Source of the DNA: CAVQBP01 sp964448105
GTDB lineage: Bacteria; Bacteroidota; Ignavibacteria; Ignavibacteriales; Ignavibacteriaceae
DNA length: 64,000 bases
Direction of reading: 5' to 3'
NCBI GenBank assembly: GCA_964448105.1
Contig: CAYUVK010000009.1
Coordinates: forward strand, 9,582-73,581
The notes beneath the pieces were generated by a model. That model worked only from the letters and a program-made list of their open reading frames with translations, searched no databases and had not been told where the DNA came from. How positions within the stretch are numbered: position 1 is the stretch's first letter; each line of letters opens with the position of its first letter. Below, piece by piece: positions 27,878 to 37,813 of this stretch. The translations under genes were made by a program, and so were the position numbers.

Positions 27878-28404
27878 AACGTTAGCCTGCCCTTCGGTTA
27901 GTTGTTATATAAATAAGAATTAATTCCCATTGTATTCATATAGAATATAGAATCTTACAACTTAAACTAAGATTCGAATAAATATTTAAATTATGATCCT
28001 GGAAAGTGAATTAATAAATTTCTCTTCTTATAAAGATAATTTTGAGTTTTAAAGTTTTATTTAGAAGATCTTATTAAAAAAGTATTATGAAAGATGAGTT
28101 TATATTAAGGAGAAAATTCAATAGTCATTTATAACTTATCTTTAAAAACAAAAAGCTTGACCTAAATTTGTACTAATGAATATACATCCATTTTATTTTA
28201 TTTTCCAAAATAATTTCATGATTTTTGTGCCTATTATCACATAAGTTTGATACATCTGAAAGTTTATTAATCTTATTACGTATTTACCTCTTAACTGCAA
28301 GATTTTCACATCTGATTTTCTTATGAGTTACTTTTAGGTGAGTATTCTATGTCTTTTTACTGGTATCCTAATTGAGATTATGATATATCAAAAATGGAGT
28401 GGAA
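27878..28404. other. Divergent intergenic region, no gene seen
   Basis: These 527 bases separate two divergent T9SS cargo genes. They are A/T-rich, with stops in all frames and no strong palindrome. Promoters for both genes must lie here, but I see no clear TAnnTTTG box at a good distance. A GGAG at 28396-28399 lies just before the beta-helix ATG. Confidence 0.5.
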
Positions 28405-29988
28405 ATGCATACCAAATTTTTCCCAATTCTTATATTGATTTTTCTATTGATAAGCAATTTTATTTTCGCGCAAAAAACTTATTACGTATCCACAAACGGT
28501 AAAGATAAAAATACCGGGTTAAGTCCGGATGATGCATTCTTAACATTGCAGCAAGCTGCAAATATAGTGTCTGCAGGAGATTCTGTTATTGTGCTGGAAG
28601 GTAATTATACCGGTTTTGATATACGTACAAGCGGTACGCAAAATTCGCCTATTGTTTTTAAAGCAGTAAATCAAAATGTTGTTATCGATCAGCATAATTA
28701 CAAAACCAATGACGGAATAAATATTGAAAATGCAGACTGGATTGTTATTGATGGATTTAAAGTTATTAATCAACCGCGGGCAGGAATGCGTATTGCTGTT
28801 TCGGACTTTGTTGTTATTAAAAATAATTATTGCACCCAAAATAATACTTGGGGAATTTTTACCGGGTTTACAAATGATATCCTTATTGAAAATAATATTT
28901 GTTCTTATAGTGCCCAGCAGCATGGTATTTATGTTTCAAACAGCGGTGACAGACCTATTGTAAGAAACAATGAATGTTTTAGTAATACCGGGTGTGGAAT
29001 CCAGTTAAATGCAGATGTTTCACAGGGCGGAGATGGAATTATTAGTAATGCGGTAATTGAAGGGAATATTCTTCATGATAACGGAACCGGCGGAGGTTCG
29101 GCTATAAACCTAGACGGGGTACAGAATTCTGTTATTTACAATAATCTTATTTATAATAATCATGCAACAGGTATTGCACTTTTTATGATAGACGGAGCTG
29201 AAGGCTCAAAGAATAATAAAGTTTATAATAATACAATTATAAACCCTCAGGATGCAAGATGGGCAATGCTTGTTAACAGCGGTTCAACCGGTGATACTCT
29301 ATACAATAATATTTTTATTAACCATCACAGTTTCCGCGGCAGTATTTCTGTTGATGAATCTTCCATACAAAATTTTTTTAGTGATTATAATATTGTTGTA
29401 GACAGGTTAAGCAACGATGACGGTGAATCAAATATGAACCTTTCGGATTGGCAGAATCTCGGTTATGATATTCATTCTCAAATTGCAAATCAGGAAGATC
29501 AGATTTTTGTTAATCCAGGTAGTAACGATTTCCATATACTAGCCGGTTCCCAGGCTGTTAATGAAGGAACCGGGTTAGTTTCATCGATTGTAAAAAATGA
29601 TATTGAAAATCTTCCCCGCCCGCAGGGGAATGGTTTTGATATTGGTGCGTATGAATATGCAGGTGCAACAGGAATATCACATGAAGAAAAAGTCAAAGGT
29701 TTCGAGCTTTATCAAAATTTTCCTAATCCTTTTAATCCTTCAACAAAAATAAAATATACTATCCCTAAAACTAGTTTCGTAACATTAAAAATTTATGATG
29801 TTCTAGGTAAAGAAATTTCAACTCTAGTAAAGGGTGAGCAGCCTGCAGGAATTTATAATGTTGAATTTTCTCTTAACGGCAGATCAATATCAGGCAGATA
29901 TCTTGCTAAACTTGTGAATGGAATTTATTTATACAGGCTAACTGCGGGAAGTTTTTCATCAACAAAAAAATTAGTTTTATTGAAATAA
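28405..29988 (+). CDS. Secreted right-handed beta-helix protein with T9SS signal
   Basis: The ATG at 28405 is preferred over the upstream GTG (28399) because GGAG lies just before it and the signal peptide follows directly (FFPILILIFLLISNFIFAQ). The 527-residue product opens with YYVSTNGKDKNTGLSPDDAFLTLQQA, the usual start of DUF1565-like beta-helix proteins. About ten parallel-helix turns with NN/NT ladder asparagines follow (for example IVIKNNYCTQNN, VIYNNLIYNNH). A T9SS tail (YQNFPNPFNPSTKI to STKKLVLLK) ends it. Such folds are often polysaccharide lyases or glycan binders; no catalytic residues are clear. Confidence 0.88.
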   Translation: MHTKFFPILILIFLLISNFIFAQKTYYVSTNGKDKNTGLSPDDAFLTLQQAANIVSAGDSVIVLEGNYTGFDIRTSGTQNSPIVFKAVNQNVVIDQHNYKTNDGINIENADWIVIDGFKVINQPRAGMRIAVSDFVVIKNNYCTQNNTWGIFTGFTNDILIENNICSYSAQQHGIYVSNSGDRPIVRNNECFSNTGCGIQLNADVSQGGDGIISNAVIEGNILHDNGTGGGSAINLDGVQNSVIYNNLIYNNHATGIALFMIDGAEGSKNNKVYNNTIINPQDARWAMLVNSGSTGDTLYNNIFINHHSFRGSISVDESSIQNFFSDYNIVVDRLSNDDGESNMNLSDWQNLGYDIHSQIANQEDQIFVNPGSNDFHILAGSQAVNEGTGLVSSIVKNDIENLPRPQGNGFDIGAYEYAGATGISHEEKVKGFELYQNFPNPFNPSTKIKYTIPKTSFVTLKIYDVLGKEISTLVKGEQPAGIYNVEFSLNGRSISGRYLAKLVNGIYLYRLTAGSFSSTKKLVLLK

Positions 29989-30192
29989 TTAGAAATGTAA
30001 AAAAGACAAAATTAGACTAGTTGCTTTCTTTGCCGTAGTAGAATAAAATCTTACTTAATACTTTATTATAAACCTTGGTTTTATTCACTCTTTTAATTCC
30101 CTCGACCATTATTTTACTAATCCAATATGATACTGATCTTTTTCTTTTAATCTTTCTATCTTTATATTATTTGCTAAACTACAGGAGGAACT

Positions 30193-31008
30193 ATGAAGTA
30201 TACATTAATTTTTCTTTTTACCTTATTTATTGCGGCAGGCTGTTCGGAAAAAAAAGAGAATAACATGAACGGCGATTCATCAATAGTTACTAAAGAAGTT
30301 ACTTATTCTTCAGATGGAACAACCCTTAAAGGATTCCTGGCATATAATGAAAGCATAGAAGGGAAACGACCGGGAATAATTGTTGTTCACGAATGGTGGG
30401 GACTAAACAATTATGCCAGGCATAGAGCCGAAATGCTTGCCAAGCTTGGTTATATTGCACTGGCCATAGATATGTACGGAAACGGTAAAACTGCCGAACA
30501 TCCTGATAACGCCGGGAAATTTGCTGCTGCAGTAATGCAGCAGATGGACACAGCAAGAGCAAGGTTTAATGCAGGATTAAAACTGCTTAAAGAAGAACCT
30601 CAAACCGACTCAAGCAAAATTGCAGCAATTGGTTATTGCTTTGGGGGAGGCATTGTATTAAGAATGGCTCTGGCAGGTTCTGATCTTGATGGAGTTGTAA
30701 GTTTTCATGGAGATTTACCAACAGAACTGGTGAAAAATCCTGATCAGGTTAAAGCTAAACTATTTGTATGCAATGGCGCTGCTGATCCATTTAACCCGGA
30801 AAAAAAGGTTGATGCATTTAAAAAAGCAATGGATAGTGCCCGAATAAATTATAAATTTATTAATTATCCCGGAGCGGAACATAGTTTTACAAATCCGGCT
30901 GCAGACAGCCTCGGTAAAAAATTCAATTTACCCCTGGCATATAATAAAGAAGCCGATGAAAACAGCTGGGCAGAAATGCAGAAATTTTTTAATACTATAT
31001 TTAAGTAA
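30193..31008 (+). CDS. Dienelactone hydrolase family lipoprotein
   Basis: This 271-residue protein has a lipobox (LFIAAGCSEK, Cys17) and an alpha/beta-hydrolase domain. The triad is C149 in GYCFGGG, D198 in NGAADPF and H230 in GAEHSF. The cysteine nucleophile is the hallmark of dienelactone hydrolases, and EWWGLNNYARHRAEMLAKLGY is typical. It is anchored in the envelope and may cleave esters or lactones. GGAGGA precedes the ATG. It is convergent with rnhA, and a hairpin separates them. Confidence 0.92.
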   Translation: MKYTLIFLFTLFIAAGCSEKKENNMNGDSSIVTKEVTYSSDGTTLKGFLAYNESIEGKRPGIIVVHEWWGLNNYARHRAEMLAKLGYIALAIDMYGNGKTAEHPDNAGKFAAAVMQQMDTARARFNAGLKLLKEEPQTDSSKIAAIGYCFGGGIVLRMALAGSDLDGVVSFHGDLPTELVKNPDQVKAKLFVCNGAADPFNPEKKVDAFKKAMDSARINYKFINYPGAEHSFTNPAADSLGKKFNLPLAYNKEADENSWAEMQKFFNTIFK

Positions 31009-31018
31009 TCTTGGCAGC

Positions 31019-31060
31019 AAAAGATGACATCTTGTAGAAAAGATGTCATCTTTAAATTTT
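31019..31060. terminator. Bidirectional hairpin between convergent genes
   Basis: Arms AAAGATGACATCTT (from about 31020) and AAGATGTCATCTTT (31040-31053) are exact complements with a short loop, followed by A/T-rich sequence. The position between the dienelactone hydrolase stop and the rnhA stop fits a terminator used in both directions. Confidence 0.75.
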
Positions 31061-31074
31061 ACGTAACTCCTCAT

Positions 31075-31569
31075 TTACTTTTCAATAAATAAATCTTCGG
31101 GAGTTGATTCGAAATATTCATCAGCAGGTAAATTGGGTTGTTGAGATGCTTTTACTGCCAGGTAATCGCATCTCTCATTTTCAGGATGACCATTATGTCC
31201 CCTGACCCAGAAAAATTTAATATCATGCTTTTGGAGTAAATCGAACAGCTCTTTCCACAAATCAGGATTCAATAATTTTTGCTTTTTATTTCTCTTCCAA
31301 CCGAAACTTTTCCATTTGTAAATCCACTCCAGTTCAATTGCATCTACTATGTATTTCGAATCGCTGAAAATATTTACTTTGCATTTCCCTTTTAATGATT
31401 TTAAACCTTCAATGACAGCTTTCAATTCCATCCTGTTATTAGTGGTTTTTCTAAATCCCCCCGAAAGTTCTTTTATATGATCCTTATACTTCAGGATAAC
31501 CCCATACCCGCCAGGTCCGGGATTTCCGCTGGAAGCACCATCGGTATACATATTAATTTCTTTTAACAT
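31075..31569 (-). CDS. rnhA: Ribonuclease HI
   Basis: This 164-residue protein contains the acidic catalytic set: D10 in MYTDGASSGNPGPGGYG, E48 in NRMELKA, D70 in SDSKYIVDA and D135 in NERCDYLA. Histidine 124 lies in WVRGHNGHPE. It degrades the RNA strand of RNA-DNA hybrids. The length is normal. It has no fused HBD domain and no signal peptide. The minus-strand FAH gene lies 49 bases upstream. Confidence 0.96.
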   Translation of the reverse strand: MLKEINMYTDGASSGNPGPGGYGVILKYKDHIKELSGGFRKTTNNRMELKAVIEGLKSLKGKCKVNIFSDSKYIVDAIELEWIYKWKSFGWKRNKKQKLLNPDLWKELFDLLQKHDIKFFWVRGHNGHPENERCDYLAVKASQQPNLPADEYFESTPEDLFIEK

Positions 31570-31618
31570 ACCAAGAGTTTGGATATTGATGGATTAATAA
31601 TTACTATACAAACTAAAC

Positions 31619-32275
31619 TCAAGCAATACTGCAATCCAATTTTGCAATTCCAGATAATTCAGCAGTTATAGTATCACCTGAAACTACTTTGCTTACTCCC
31701 TTAGGTGTACCTGTAAAAATTAAATCCCCGTCTTCCAAAGTCATTAAAGAAGAAATATATTCAACAATCTGTGCAGGATTAAAAATCATTTTATTCAGCA
31801 CTTCTTTTTGCTTTACTGTTCCGTTAACCGAAAGCGAAATTTCTTCATTTAGAGTTAGATTATAATCTTTTTTCAGCACAAAATCGGAAAGGACTGCGGA
31901 AGTATCAAAACATTTTGATATTGTCCAGGGGTCTCCTTTTTTGCTTAATTCTTTTTGAACATCACGCATAGTCATATCCAATCCCAATCCGTATCCAATT
32001 ATTGCATCTTCGGCATCTTTTTCATTTACATCTTTAACTTTTTTCCCGATTAATAAAACCAGTTCAACTTCATGATGAAGATCTTCGCCAAATGACGGCT
32101 GAACAATTTTATCACCGGAGTAAATAACGACGGAAGCTGGCTTTAAAAATATTACAGGTTTTGCAGGAACTTCATTCCCCAATTCCTTTGCGTGTTCGGC
32201 ATAATTTCTTCCCACACAAACCATTTTACCAATTGTAAACTCTTGGGTAAAATTTTTTATTTTTATTGTTTTCAT
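31619..32275 (-). CDS. Fumarylacetoacetate hydrolase family protein
   Basis: This 218-residue protein has the metal-binding HHEVELVLLIGK motif with two acidic ligands. The NYAEHAKE and GYGLGLDMT segments and the C-terminal LIFTGTPKGVSKVVSGD also fit. This is the short FAH type, which cleaves or decarboxylates 2-oxo acids such as acylpyruvate or oxaloacetate. No substrate is given by context. It is followed on the minus strand by rnhA. The ATG at 32275 begins MKTIKIKNF. Confidence 0.92.
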   Translation of the reverse strand: MKTIKIKNFTQEFTIGKMVCVGRNYAEHAKELGNEVPAKPVIFLKPASVVIYSGDKIVQPSFGEDLHHEVELVLLIGKKVKDVNEKDAEDAIIGYGLGLDMTMRDVQKELSKKGDPWTISKCFDTSAVLSDFVLKKDYNLTLNEEISLSVNGTVKQKEVLNKMIFNPAQIVEYISSLMTLEDGDLIFTGTPKGVSKVVSGDTITAELSGIAKLDCSIA

Positions 32276-32300
32276 CTATTTGTTTGTTGTATGTTGTTTA

Positions 32301-32414
32301 TAGTTTGTTGTATGTAGTATGTTGAAAAATTTAGGATGGGAATTAACAAAATGAACTATTAACAACAAACCAAGAGCCGCAAACCGCGTACAACATACTA
32401 CTTACTACAAACTA
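32301..32414. repeat. Long imperfect inverted repeat between two minus-strand genes
   Basis: TAGTTTGTTGTATGTAGTATGTTG at 32301-32324 and the complement of CAACATACTACTTACTACAA (to 32414) match over 24 bases with two mismatches. The arms enclose about 66 bases. The sequence lies in the 148-base gap before the FAH gene and could be a remnant of a small non-coding mobile element. Confidence 0.6.
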
Positions 32415-32423
32415 CAAACCAAA

Positions 32424-33680
32424 TCAAGTTTTCTGCTTTTTCTTTTTTGCTGCCGGGAAAAGAATATTATTTAAAATTAACCTGTAACCGGGCGAGTTTT
32501 TATGAAGTGAAAGATCGGTTGGCGGGTCACCAACGGAATGCTGGTAATCTTCGGGATCGTGACCTCCGTAAAAAGTAAATGTCCCCCTGCCGTAATTTCC
32601 GTGAATATATTTTACCTGGTCTGTTCCTTTTCTTTCTCCCATTATTATTACGGAAGGTTTAATAAGCTCTTTCCGGAACATTGTAGTCTGTCCCATAAAA
32701 CCTTTTATTACATTTACATGATCCTGGGTTAACATTGTTGGTACAGGATCATATTTTGCGGAAAAATCAAATAAAGTAAAATAATCGTTAGCGGGATCTC
32801 CGATTTCGGAAGGCTGGATATCAATATTACTGTATTCATATACATAAGGATTCATTTCAAGTTTAAAGTTTTGAAATGCCAGTGTATTTGAGAAATCAAG
32901 CTTATTATTTGCATCCGGATCTGCAGCATCGCCATCAAACATTGAAGCGCATATGTCTACATTTTGTGCGGCTAATGCGATATCGTATGTATCTGTAGCA
33001 GAGCACATGGCAAATAAAAAGCCTCCTTGCCCAACATAATTTTTAATAGTCAATGCAACAGCTTTCATCATATCGGAAACTTTTTTGAAACCGTTTTTCT
33101 TTGCATCATTTTCATATTCCATTTGCTGATCGATATACCATTGAGCATTACTGAAGCTTGCATAAAATTTACCATACTGCCCTGTGAAATCTTCATGATG
33201 AAGATGAAGCCAATCATACTTAGAAAGATCACCGCGAAGTATTTCATCATTCCAGATTTTAGTATAAGGAACTTTTGCATACTCAAGAGCTAAAGTAACT
33301 GCATCATCCCAGGGCATAAATCCCGGCGGAACATATACAGCAATTTTGGGAGCTTTCTCCAACCGTACAACATCCATATTATTATCATCGCTTTGAACGG
33401 TCGAATAAATTTCTGCTGCCTGCGAAGCAGAGATTGGATCAAATGCAACCCCTTCAATACGGCATTCGGAAGCAACCCAATTATTGTAATCCAGCATGAA
33501 AGAACCGCCGCGGTAATTTAAAAGCCAGTCTGCTTTTATTCCCTTGGTTAATGCATTGTAAGTTATTCCATACGCACGCAGATGATCTGTCTGCTTTAAA
33601 TCCATGTAAATTAAAATTTTGGATTGGGCATATAGAGAGATGAAAAATAGAAAAGAAAGAAAAACAATTTTTTTTAACAT
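32424..33680 (-). CDS. Conserved exported protein, often named asparagine synthetase B-like
   Basis: This 418-residue protein has a signal peptide (KIVFLSFLFFISLYAQ). A domain follows with VPPGFMPWDDAVTLALEYAKVPY, LHHEDFTGQYG and a central GGFLFAMCSATDTYDIALAA that looks like a class I glutamine-amidotransferase-like/ThuA fold. C-terminal blocks include GRGTFTFYGGHDPEDYQH and LHKNSPGYRLILNNILFP. Proteins of this kind carry the label asparagine synthetase B in databases, but no ATP-PPi motif is seen, so I do not accept that name. Function unknown; periplasmic or outer-membrane location is likely. Confidence 0.75.
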   Translation of the reverse strand: MLKKIVFLSFLFFISLYAQSKILIYMDLKQTDHLRAYGITYNALTKGIKADWLLNYRGGSFMLDYNNWVASECRIEGVAFDPISASQAAEIYSTVQSDDNNMDVVRLEKAPKIAVYVPPGFMPWDDAVTLALEYAKVPYTKIWNDEILRGDLSKYDWLHLHHEDFTGQYGKFYASFSNAQWYIDQQMEYENDAKKNGFKKVSDMMKAVALTIKNYVGQGGFLFAMCSATDTYDIALAAQNVDICASMFDGDAADPDANNKLDFSNTLAFQNFKLEMNPYVYEYSNIDIQPSEIGDPANDYFTLFDFSAKYDPVPTMLTQDHVNVIKGFMGQTTMFRKELIKPSVIIMGERKGTDQVKYIHGNYGRGTFTFYGGHDPEDYQHSVGDPPTDLSLHKNSPGYRLILNNILFPAAKKKKQKT

Positions 33681-33737
33681 ATCGAAAGCTTACCTAAAAT
33701 CACATAAGTCAAGTTAAAGTGTAAGAGCAAGTTCTCA

Positions 33738-33761
33738 GCCTAAGGCGGATCCGCCTCAGGC
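33738..33761. repeat. GC-rich palindrome GCCTAAGGCGGA/TCCGCCTCAGGC
   Basis: Twelve-base arms GCCTAAGGCGGA and TCCGCCTCAGGC match with one mismatch and no loop. Flanking GAGCAAG and CATGCTC words suggest a larger element. The element lies between clpX and the exported-protein gene. GC content is much higher than in the flanks. Confidence 0.65.
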
Positions 33762-33842
33762 GGAAAGAGCAAGACATGCATGTTCCATCCATACAACCAT
33801 GCTCTTTTATAAGGTACTAATTAGTTTGATCTGAATATTTCG

Positions 33843-35090
33843 TTAAGCAGATTTCCTATCTTCAAGATAAATCGGTTCTGCACCTTCATCAACAACATCT
33901 TTTGTAATAACACATTTATCTATATTGTCTTTATTAGGAAGTTCAAACATAACATCCAGCATAAACTCTTCAACAATTGCTCTTAGAGCTCTAGCGCCGG
34001 TTTTTCTTTCCATTGCCTTGGAAACTATAGCATCAATCGCGAAAGGATCAAATTCAAGTTCAATTCCTTCCATCATAAACAACTTTTTATACTGCTTTAA
34101 AATTGCATTCTTCGGTTCGGTTAAAATGGAATGAAAAGCTTCTTCAGATAAGGATTGAAGTGGAGCTATAACCGGGATCCTGCCAATCAATTCCGGGATT
34201 AATCCGTACCTAAGAAGATCTTCCGGTAATATATGTTTAATTAATTCATCATCAGCTTTTTTACTTTTAAGCTCGGAAGAGAATCCCATTTTATTTTTGT
34301 TGATTCTTGTTGCAATTATTTTGTCAATACCATCAAAAGCACCACCGACAATAAATAAAATATTTTTTGTATTAATATTTATTAAACTTTGCTCAGGGTG
34401 TTTTCTACCGCCTTTTGGCGGAACACCAGCAATTGTTCCTTCCAATATTTTCAGTAAAGCCTGCTGCACTCCTTCGCCGGAAACATCTCTAGTAATTGAA
34501 GTGCTTTCACTTTTGCGAGCAATTTTATCTATCTCATCAATATATACAATTCCCTTTTGGGCCCTTTCAAGATTATAATCGGCAGCTTGTAATAAGTGAA
34601 CAAGTACAGTTTCAACATCATCGCCGACATAACCTGCTTCGGTTAATGTAGTCGCATCGGCAATTGCGAAAGGAACATCTAATATCTTTGCTAAAGTTTG
34701 AGCTAATAAAGTTTTGCCGACGCCGGTTGGTCCAATTAATAAAATATTACTTTTTTCAATTTCTACATCATCTAATTCAAAAAATGATGTTTTAGAATTT
34801 ATCCTTTTATAATGGTTATAAACTGCAACTGATAAGATTTTTTTTGCTTTGTCCTGCCCAATTACATATTCATCCAGAGTTTTTTTAATCGATTCGGGAG
34901 TATGATTCTGAAAGCTTTTTGTTTTTGTATTTGTATATGCAGCTAAATTATTTTTTAAAATATCTACACTGCTTCCGATACAAATATCGCATATATACAC
35001 ATCGGGACCGGCAATCATGCTGCCTACTTCACTTCCGTCCCTCCCGCAAAATGAACATTTAACAATTTTCTGGTTTTGTTTTTTTGCCAT
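33843..35090 (-). CDS. clpX: ATP-dependent Clp protease ATP-binding subunit ClpX
   Basis: This 415-residue protein has a C4 zinc-binding domain (C12, C15, C34, C37). The AAA module has Walker A GPTGVGKT (120-127), the pore loop GYVGDD, Walker B IVYIDEIDK, and the C-terminal RKTGARALRAIVEEFMLD. It unfolds tagged proteins for ClpP, which is not in the window. It starts eight bases after the stop of a TPR protein gene, so the two are likely co-transcribed. The length is normal. Confidence 0.97.
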   Translation of the reverse strand: MAKKQNQKIVKCSFCGRDGSEVGSMIAGPDVYICDICIGSSVDILKNNLAAYTNTKTKSFQNHTPESIKKTLDEYVIGQDKAKKILSVAVYNHYKRINSKTSFFELDDVEIEKSNILLIGPTGVGKTLLAQTLAKILDVPFAIADATTLTEAGYVGDDVETVLVHLLQAADYNLERAQKGIVYIDEIDKIARKSESTSITRDVSGEGVQQALLKILEGTIAGVPPKGGRKHPEQSLININTKNILFIVGGAFDGIDKIIATRINKNKMGFSSELKSKKADDELIKHILPEDLLRYGLIPELIGRIPVIAPLQSLSEEAFHSILTEPKNAILKQYKKLFMMEGIELEFDPFAIDAIVSKAMERKTGARALRAIVEEFMLDVMFELPNKDNIDKCVITKDVVDEGAEPIYLEDRKSA

Positions 35091-35098
35091 TTTACTCT

Positions 35099-36940
35099 CT
35101 AACTTGTTTTATTCCTAAGTTTAATTATTTCGTCCCTTACTTCATCAAGATATAACGAGTTAGGGAATTTTTCAAGTAACTTTTCATACGCCTGTACGGC
35201 TTTATTTGTTTCGTTTAGACTAAATTGGTAAATCTTACCTATCAAATATAAAGCTTTATCGGCATAAATGTTTCTTTCACCTTCGTCTGTTATTTCCTGC
35301 AGTAAATTTAGGGATTTATCATAATTATTAAGAGCCAGCTCCATTTGTGCTTCTCTCAATTGTGATATTCCCTGCAATAAAAATGCCTGTGGATTTGATG
35401 CAATAATTTTATATTTATCTGCAGCTTCTTTGAATTTTTGCTGTTCTGCCAGAAATTCTGCCGAAGAAAAAACCACAAGGTTTACCGAATCTTTAAATGA
35501 AATATTCAAAATGAATGAAAATTCAATTGCATCATTTGCCGAATTATCTTTTAAATCGTTGAAAATCGGATCTAATATTTTCCGAGCCTTTTCAAAATTT
35601 CCTTTATAAAAATTTATTTTTGAAAGCTGATATGCTGCATAATTCCTGGTTTCTTTTGATAATTGTCTATTTTGAAAAATTTTTGAATAATTCATTTCGG
35701 CAGAATCAAGATTTCCATTAAGTAAATTGATTTTGCCCAATTCTGCATAAGCTGCCGCACCATACCCAGAAAGCGGAGTCTTTTCAATTACTGTATTAAA
35801 ATATTTTTCGGCATCAGGAATATCATTCTGCCGGTAAAGCCTGATCCTTCCCGCATGTAAATACGCTTCATACCCTGCTTCTGAATTGGGATAAATTTTG
35901 GGCAGTTCCAAATAAGCAGAAATGGCTTTTTCTTCATCATCAGATTTCCCTGAATTAATAAAATGAAACTGTTTCCAATCATCTTCAGAATCTTTAACAC
36001 TTAAATTTGCTTCAAGAGTTTTAGCATATCCCAGCTTTGCCCTGGAAGCAAAAGGAGAATTCGGATATTTATCTATTATATAATTATAAGCATCGGCAGC
36101 AATAGAATATTGACCTTCATTAAAAATTAGCTCTGCAAAACTATACATTTCCAAACCCTGCTTTTTATCTTCATTATCGATATCTTTATAAAGATTAAAC
36201 GCTTCTTTGTACGATTTATTTTCAACATAAAGTCTTGCAAGAATCAGGTCAAAACTAAGATTATTATCATTGCCGCTATAATTACTAAATACTTCAATTG
36301 TGGATTTCAATGCATCCGGTTTTTTTACATAAGATAATATTCTTGCCTGAACAGCACTAAACTGGTTCGGATCATTTGAAAGAATAGAACAGTATTCCTT
36401 TGCCGCATCCTTATACTGCATTGTAATGGTATAAATATTTGCAAGATCATACGAAAAATATTTCGGGTCATCGGCTATTGCTTCTCCTTTTTTCAAATAT
36501 TCAACTGCTTTTTCAAATGATCTCATCTGAATTGCATAATTGGCAAAAGTTCTGTAAGTGCCGGCACTTGGGGGAAAGTTTCTCAAAGCATCATCCCATG
36601 TTTGATAAGCTTTATTTTCATTTCCCATTAGGTAATAAGTTGTACCGAGCATTCCGTAAAGATTTATATTTGCAGGTGAAGATTTAATTTGATCATTTAT
36701 CAATTGAATTGACGAATCGTACGCTTTTAACAGAATATAAATTCTATTTAAAGCATCGAATATTTGATAATTATTAGGCTGCTTCTTATATAGGTCTTCA
36801 TAAATACTTTTAGCTTTTTCCAGTTCTCCCGCTTGTTCGTAGTTTTGACCAAGCATGTAGAAATTATTTAAATCATTGCTTAATTGAGCAAAGCTAAAAG
36901 TTGAGAATATTACTGCAGCAATTATAATTTTCAATTTCAT
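35099..36940 (-). CDS. Exported TPR-repeat protein
   Basis: This 613-residue protein has a signal peptide (KIIIAAVIFSTFSFAQ). About 12-14 TPR-like helix pairs follow along its length, including EKAKSIYEDLYKKQP, KAYQTWDDALRNFP and KAVQAYEKLLEKFPNSLYLDEV. It has no enzymatic motif. It is probably periplasmic and resembles TPR proteins that mediate envelope complexes, including YfgC- or T9SS-associated ones (inference). clpX follows directly on the same strand with an 8-base gap. Confidence 0.85.
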   Translation of the reverse strand: MKLKIIIAAVIFSTFSFAQLSNDLNNFYMLGQNYEQAGELEKAKSIYEDLYKKQPNNYQIFDALNRIYILLKAYDSSIQLINDQIKSSPANINLYGMLGTTYYLMGNENKAYQTWDDALRNFPPSAGTYRTFANYAIQMRSFEKAVEYLKKGEAIADDPKYFSYDLANIYTITMQYKDAAKEYCSILSNDPNQFSAVQARILSYVKKPDALKSTIEVFSNYSGNDNNLSFDLILARLYVENKSYKEAFNLYKDIDNEDKKQGLEMYSFAELIFNEGQYSIAADAYNYIIDKYPNSPFASRAKLGYAKTLEANLSVKDSEDDWKQFHFINSGKSDDEEKAISAYLELPKIYPNSEAGYEAYLHAGRIRLYRQNDIPDAEKYFNTVIEKTPLSGYGAAAYAELGKINLLNGNLDSAEMNYSKIFQNRQLSKETRNYAAYQLSKINFYKGNFEKARKILDPIFNDLKDNSANDAIEFSFILNISFKDSVNLVVFSSAEFLAEQQKFKEAADKYKIIASNPQAFLLQGISQLREAQMELALNNYDKSLNLLQEITDEGERNIYADKALYLIGKIYQFSLNETNKAVQAYEKLLEKFPNSLYLDEVRDEIIKLRNKTS

Positions 36941-37201
36941 ATTTCAAAAATAGCAAATATGAAAAGTGCATCAAGGGAATAATGCGGGAAGTGAATTGTA
37001 ATATTTTTTCAGGAAAACTACCATGATTAACGAATAAAGATTAACGATTTTTGAATTAAGAGGTAAAAAATCAAAAATCATAAATAGTCGATCTATATTC
37101 TGAGATCAAAAAAGCATGAATATTTTAAAAACGAATCGGTTTACAAATATCATAAATTTGAATTAAATTTCCTTTCAGGAAAACTTTTATGCGAGGATAG
37201 A

Positions 37202-37618
37202 ATGGAAAAAACAGAAGTTCTAAACAGTTCTCAAAAGGAAATCTTAAATCTTATTAAAAGTATTAACAGAGCCTGGTTAGGAGGGAGGATAGAAGATTTA
37301 AGAAAATATTTTCACAATAATATTATTATGATTTCTCCTGATTTTAATAACCGCATGACCGGCTCAGAGGAGATAATAAAAAGTTATAAAGATTTTTACA
37401 GCAACAGCAAAACTTACAGTTTTGATGAGTCAGATTTTCATGTAGAACTATTTGATAAAACAGCAACTGCAGATTATTTATATCATATTGTTTATGAAAT
37501 AAATAATAAAAAGTATGATGGAACGGGAAGGGAAATATGGACTTTTTCCAATACAAACAATTATTGGCTGGCTGTTTGGAGATTTATGACTAATGTTGTT
37601 GATAAGGAAGTAAGTTAG
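37202..37618 (+). CDS. NTF2-like/SnoaL fold protein (DUF4440 type)
   Basis: This 138-residue protein has the NTF2-like pattern. A helical N-terminus (EILNLIKSINRAWLGGRIEDLRKYFHNNIIMISPD) is followed by curved beta-strands and ends in YWLAVWRFMTNV. Polar residues in the pocket (MISPDFNNR, FHVEL) give no specific activity. Members include ketosteroid isomerase-like enzymes and binding proteins. It is a single gene on the plus strand, with a TAAATTTG box about 40 bases upstream of the ATG that may be its promoter. No signal peptide is seen. Confidence 0.7.
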   Translation: MEKTEVLNSSQKEILNLIKSINRAWLGGRIEDLRKYFHNNIIMISPDFNNRMTGSEEIIKSYKDFYSNSKTYSFDESDFHVELFDKTATADYLYHIVYEINNKKYDGTGREIWTFSNTNNYWLAVWRFMTNVVDKEVS

Positions 37619-37624
37619 ATAACT

Positions 37625-37710
37625 GGTATAGAGGTATATTGGTATAAAGGTATAGAGGGTATAAGGGCACGGGTTACAATATATCCATATACTTTTATAC
37701 CCCTATACCC
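37625..37710. repeat. Imperfect inverted repeat of GGTATA words
   Basis: GGTATAGAGGTATATTGG near 37625 pairs with CATATACTTTTATACCCC and CTATACCC near 37690-37710, with several mismatches. The region between NTF2-like and permease genes is built from GGTATA/TATACC words. It may be a hairpin repeat or a decayed transposon end. Confidence 0.4.
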
Positions 37711-37813
37711 TTGCTTTAAAAATCCTGCTAACTTCAATTCTTATTTTTTCTTTAAATACATATTTCATAAATTCTTTATCTAAATTTAAATTCTTAAAAC
37801 AAACTTCAGCATT

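Noticed and set aside
32424..33680. Asparagine synthetase B
   Set aside because: The label is common for this protein type, but there is a signal peptide and no N-terminal Cys nucleophile or ATP-pyrophosphatase SGGxDS motif.
37625..37710. CRISPR-like direct repeats (GGTATA words)
   Set aside because: The words are short, irregularly spaced and arranged as an inverted repeat, with no spacers and no cas genes.
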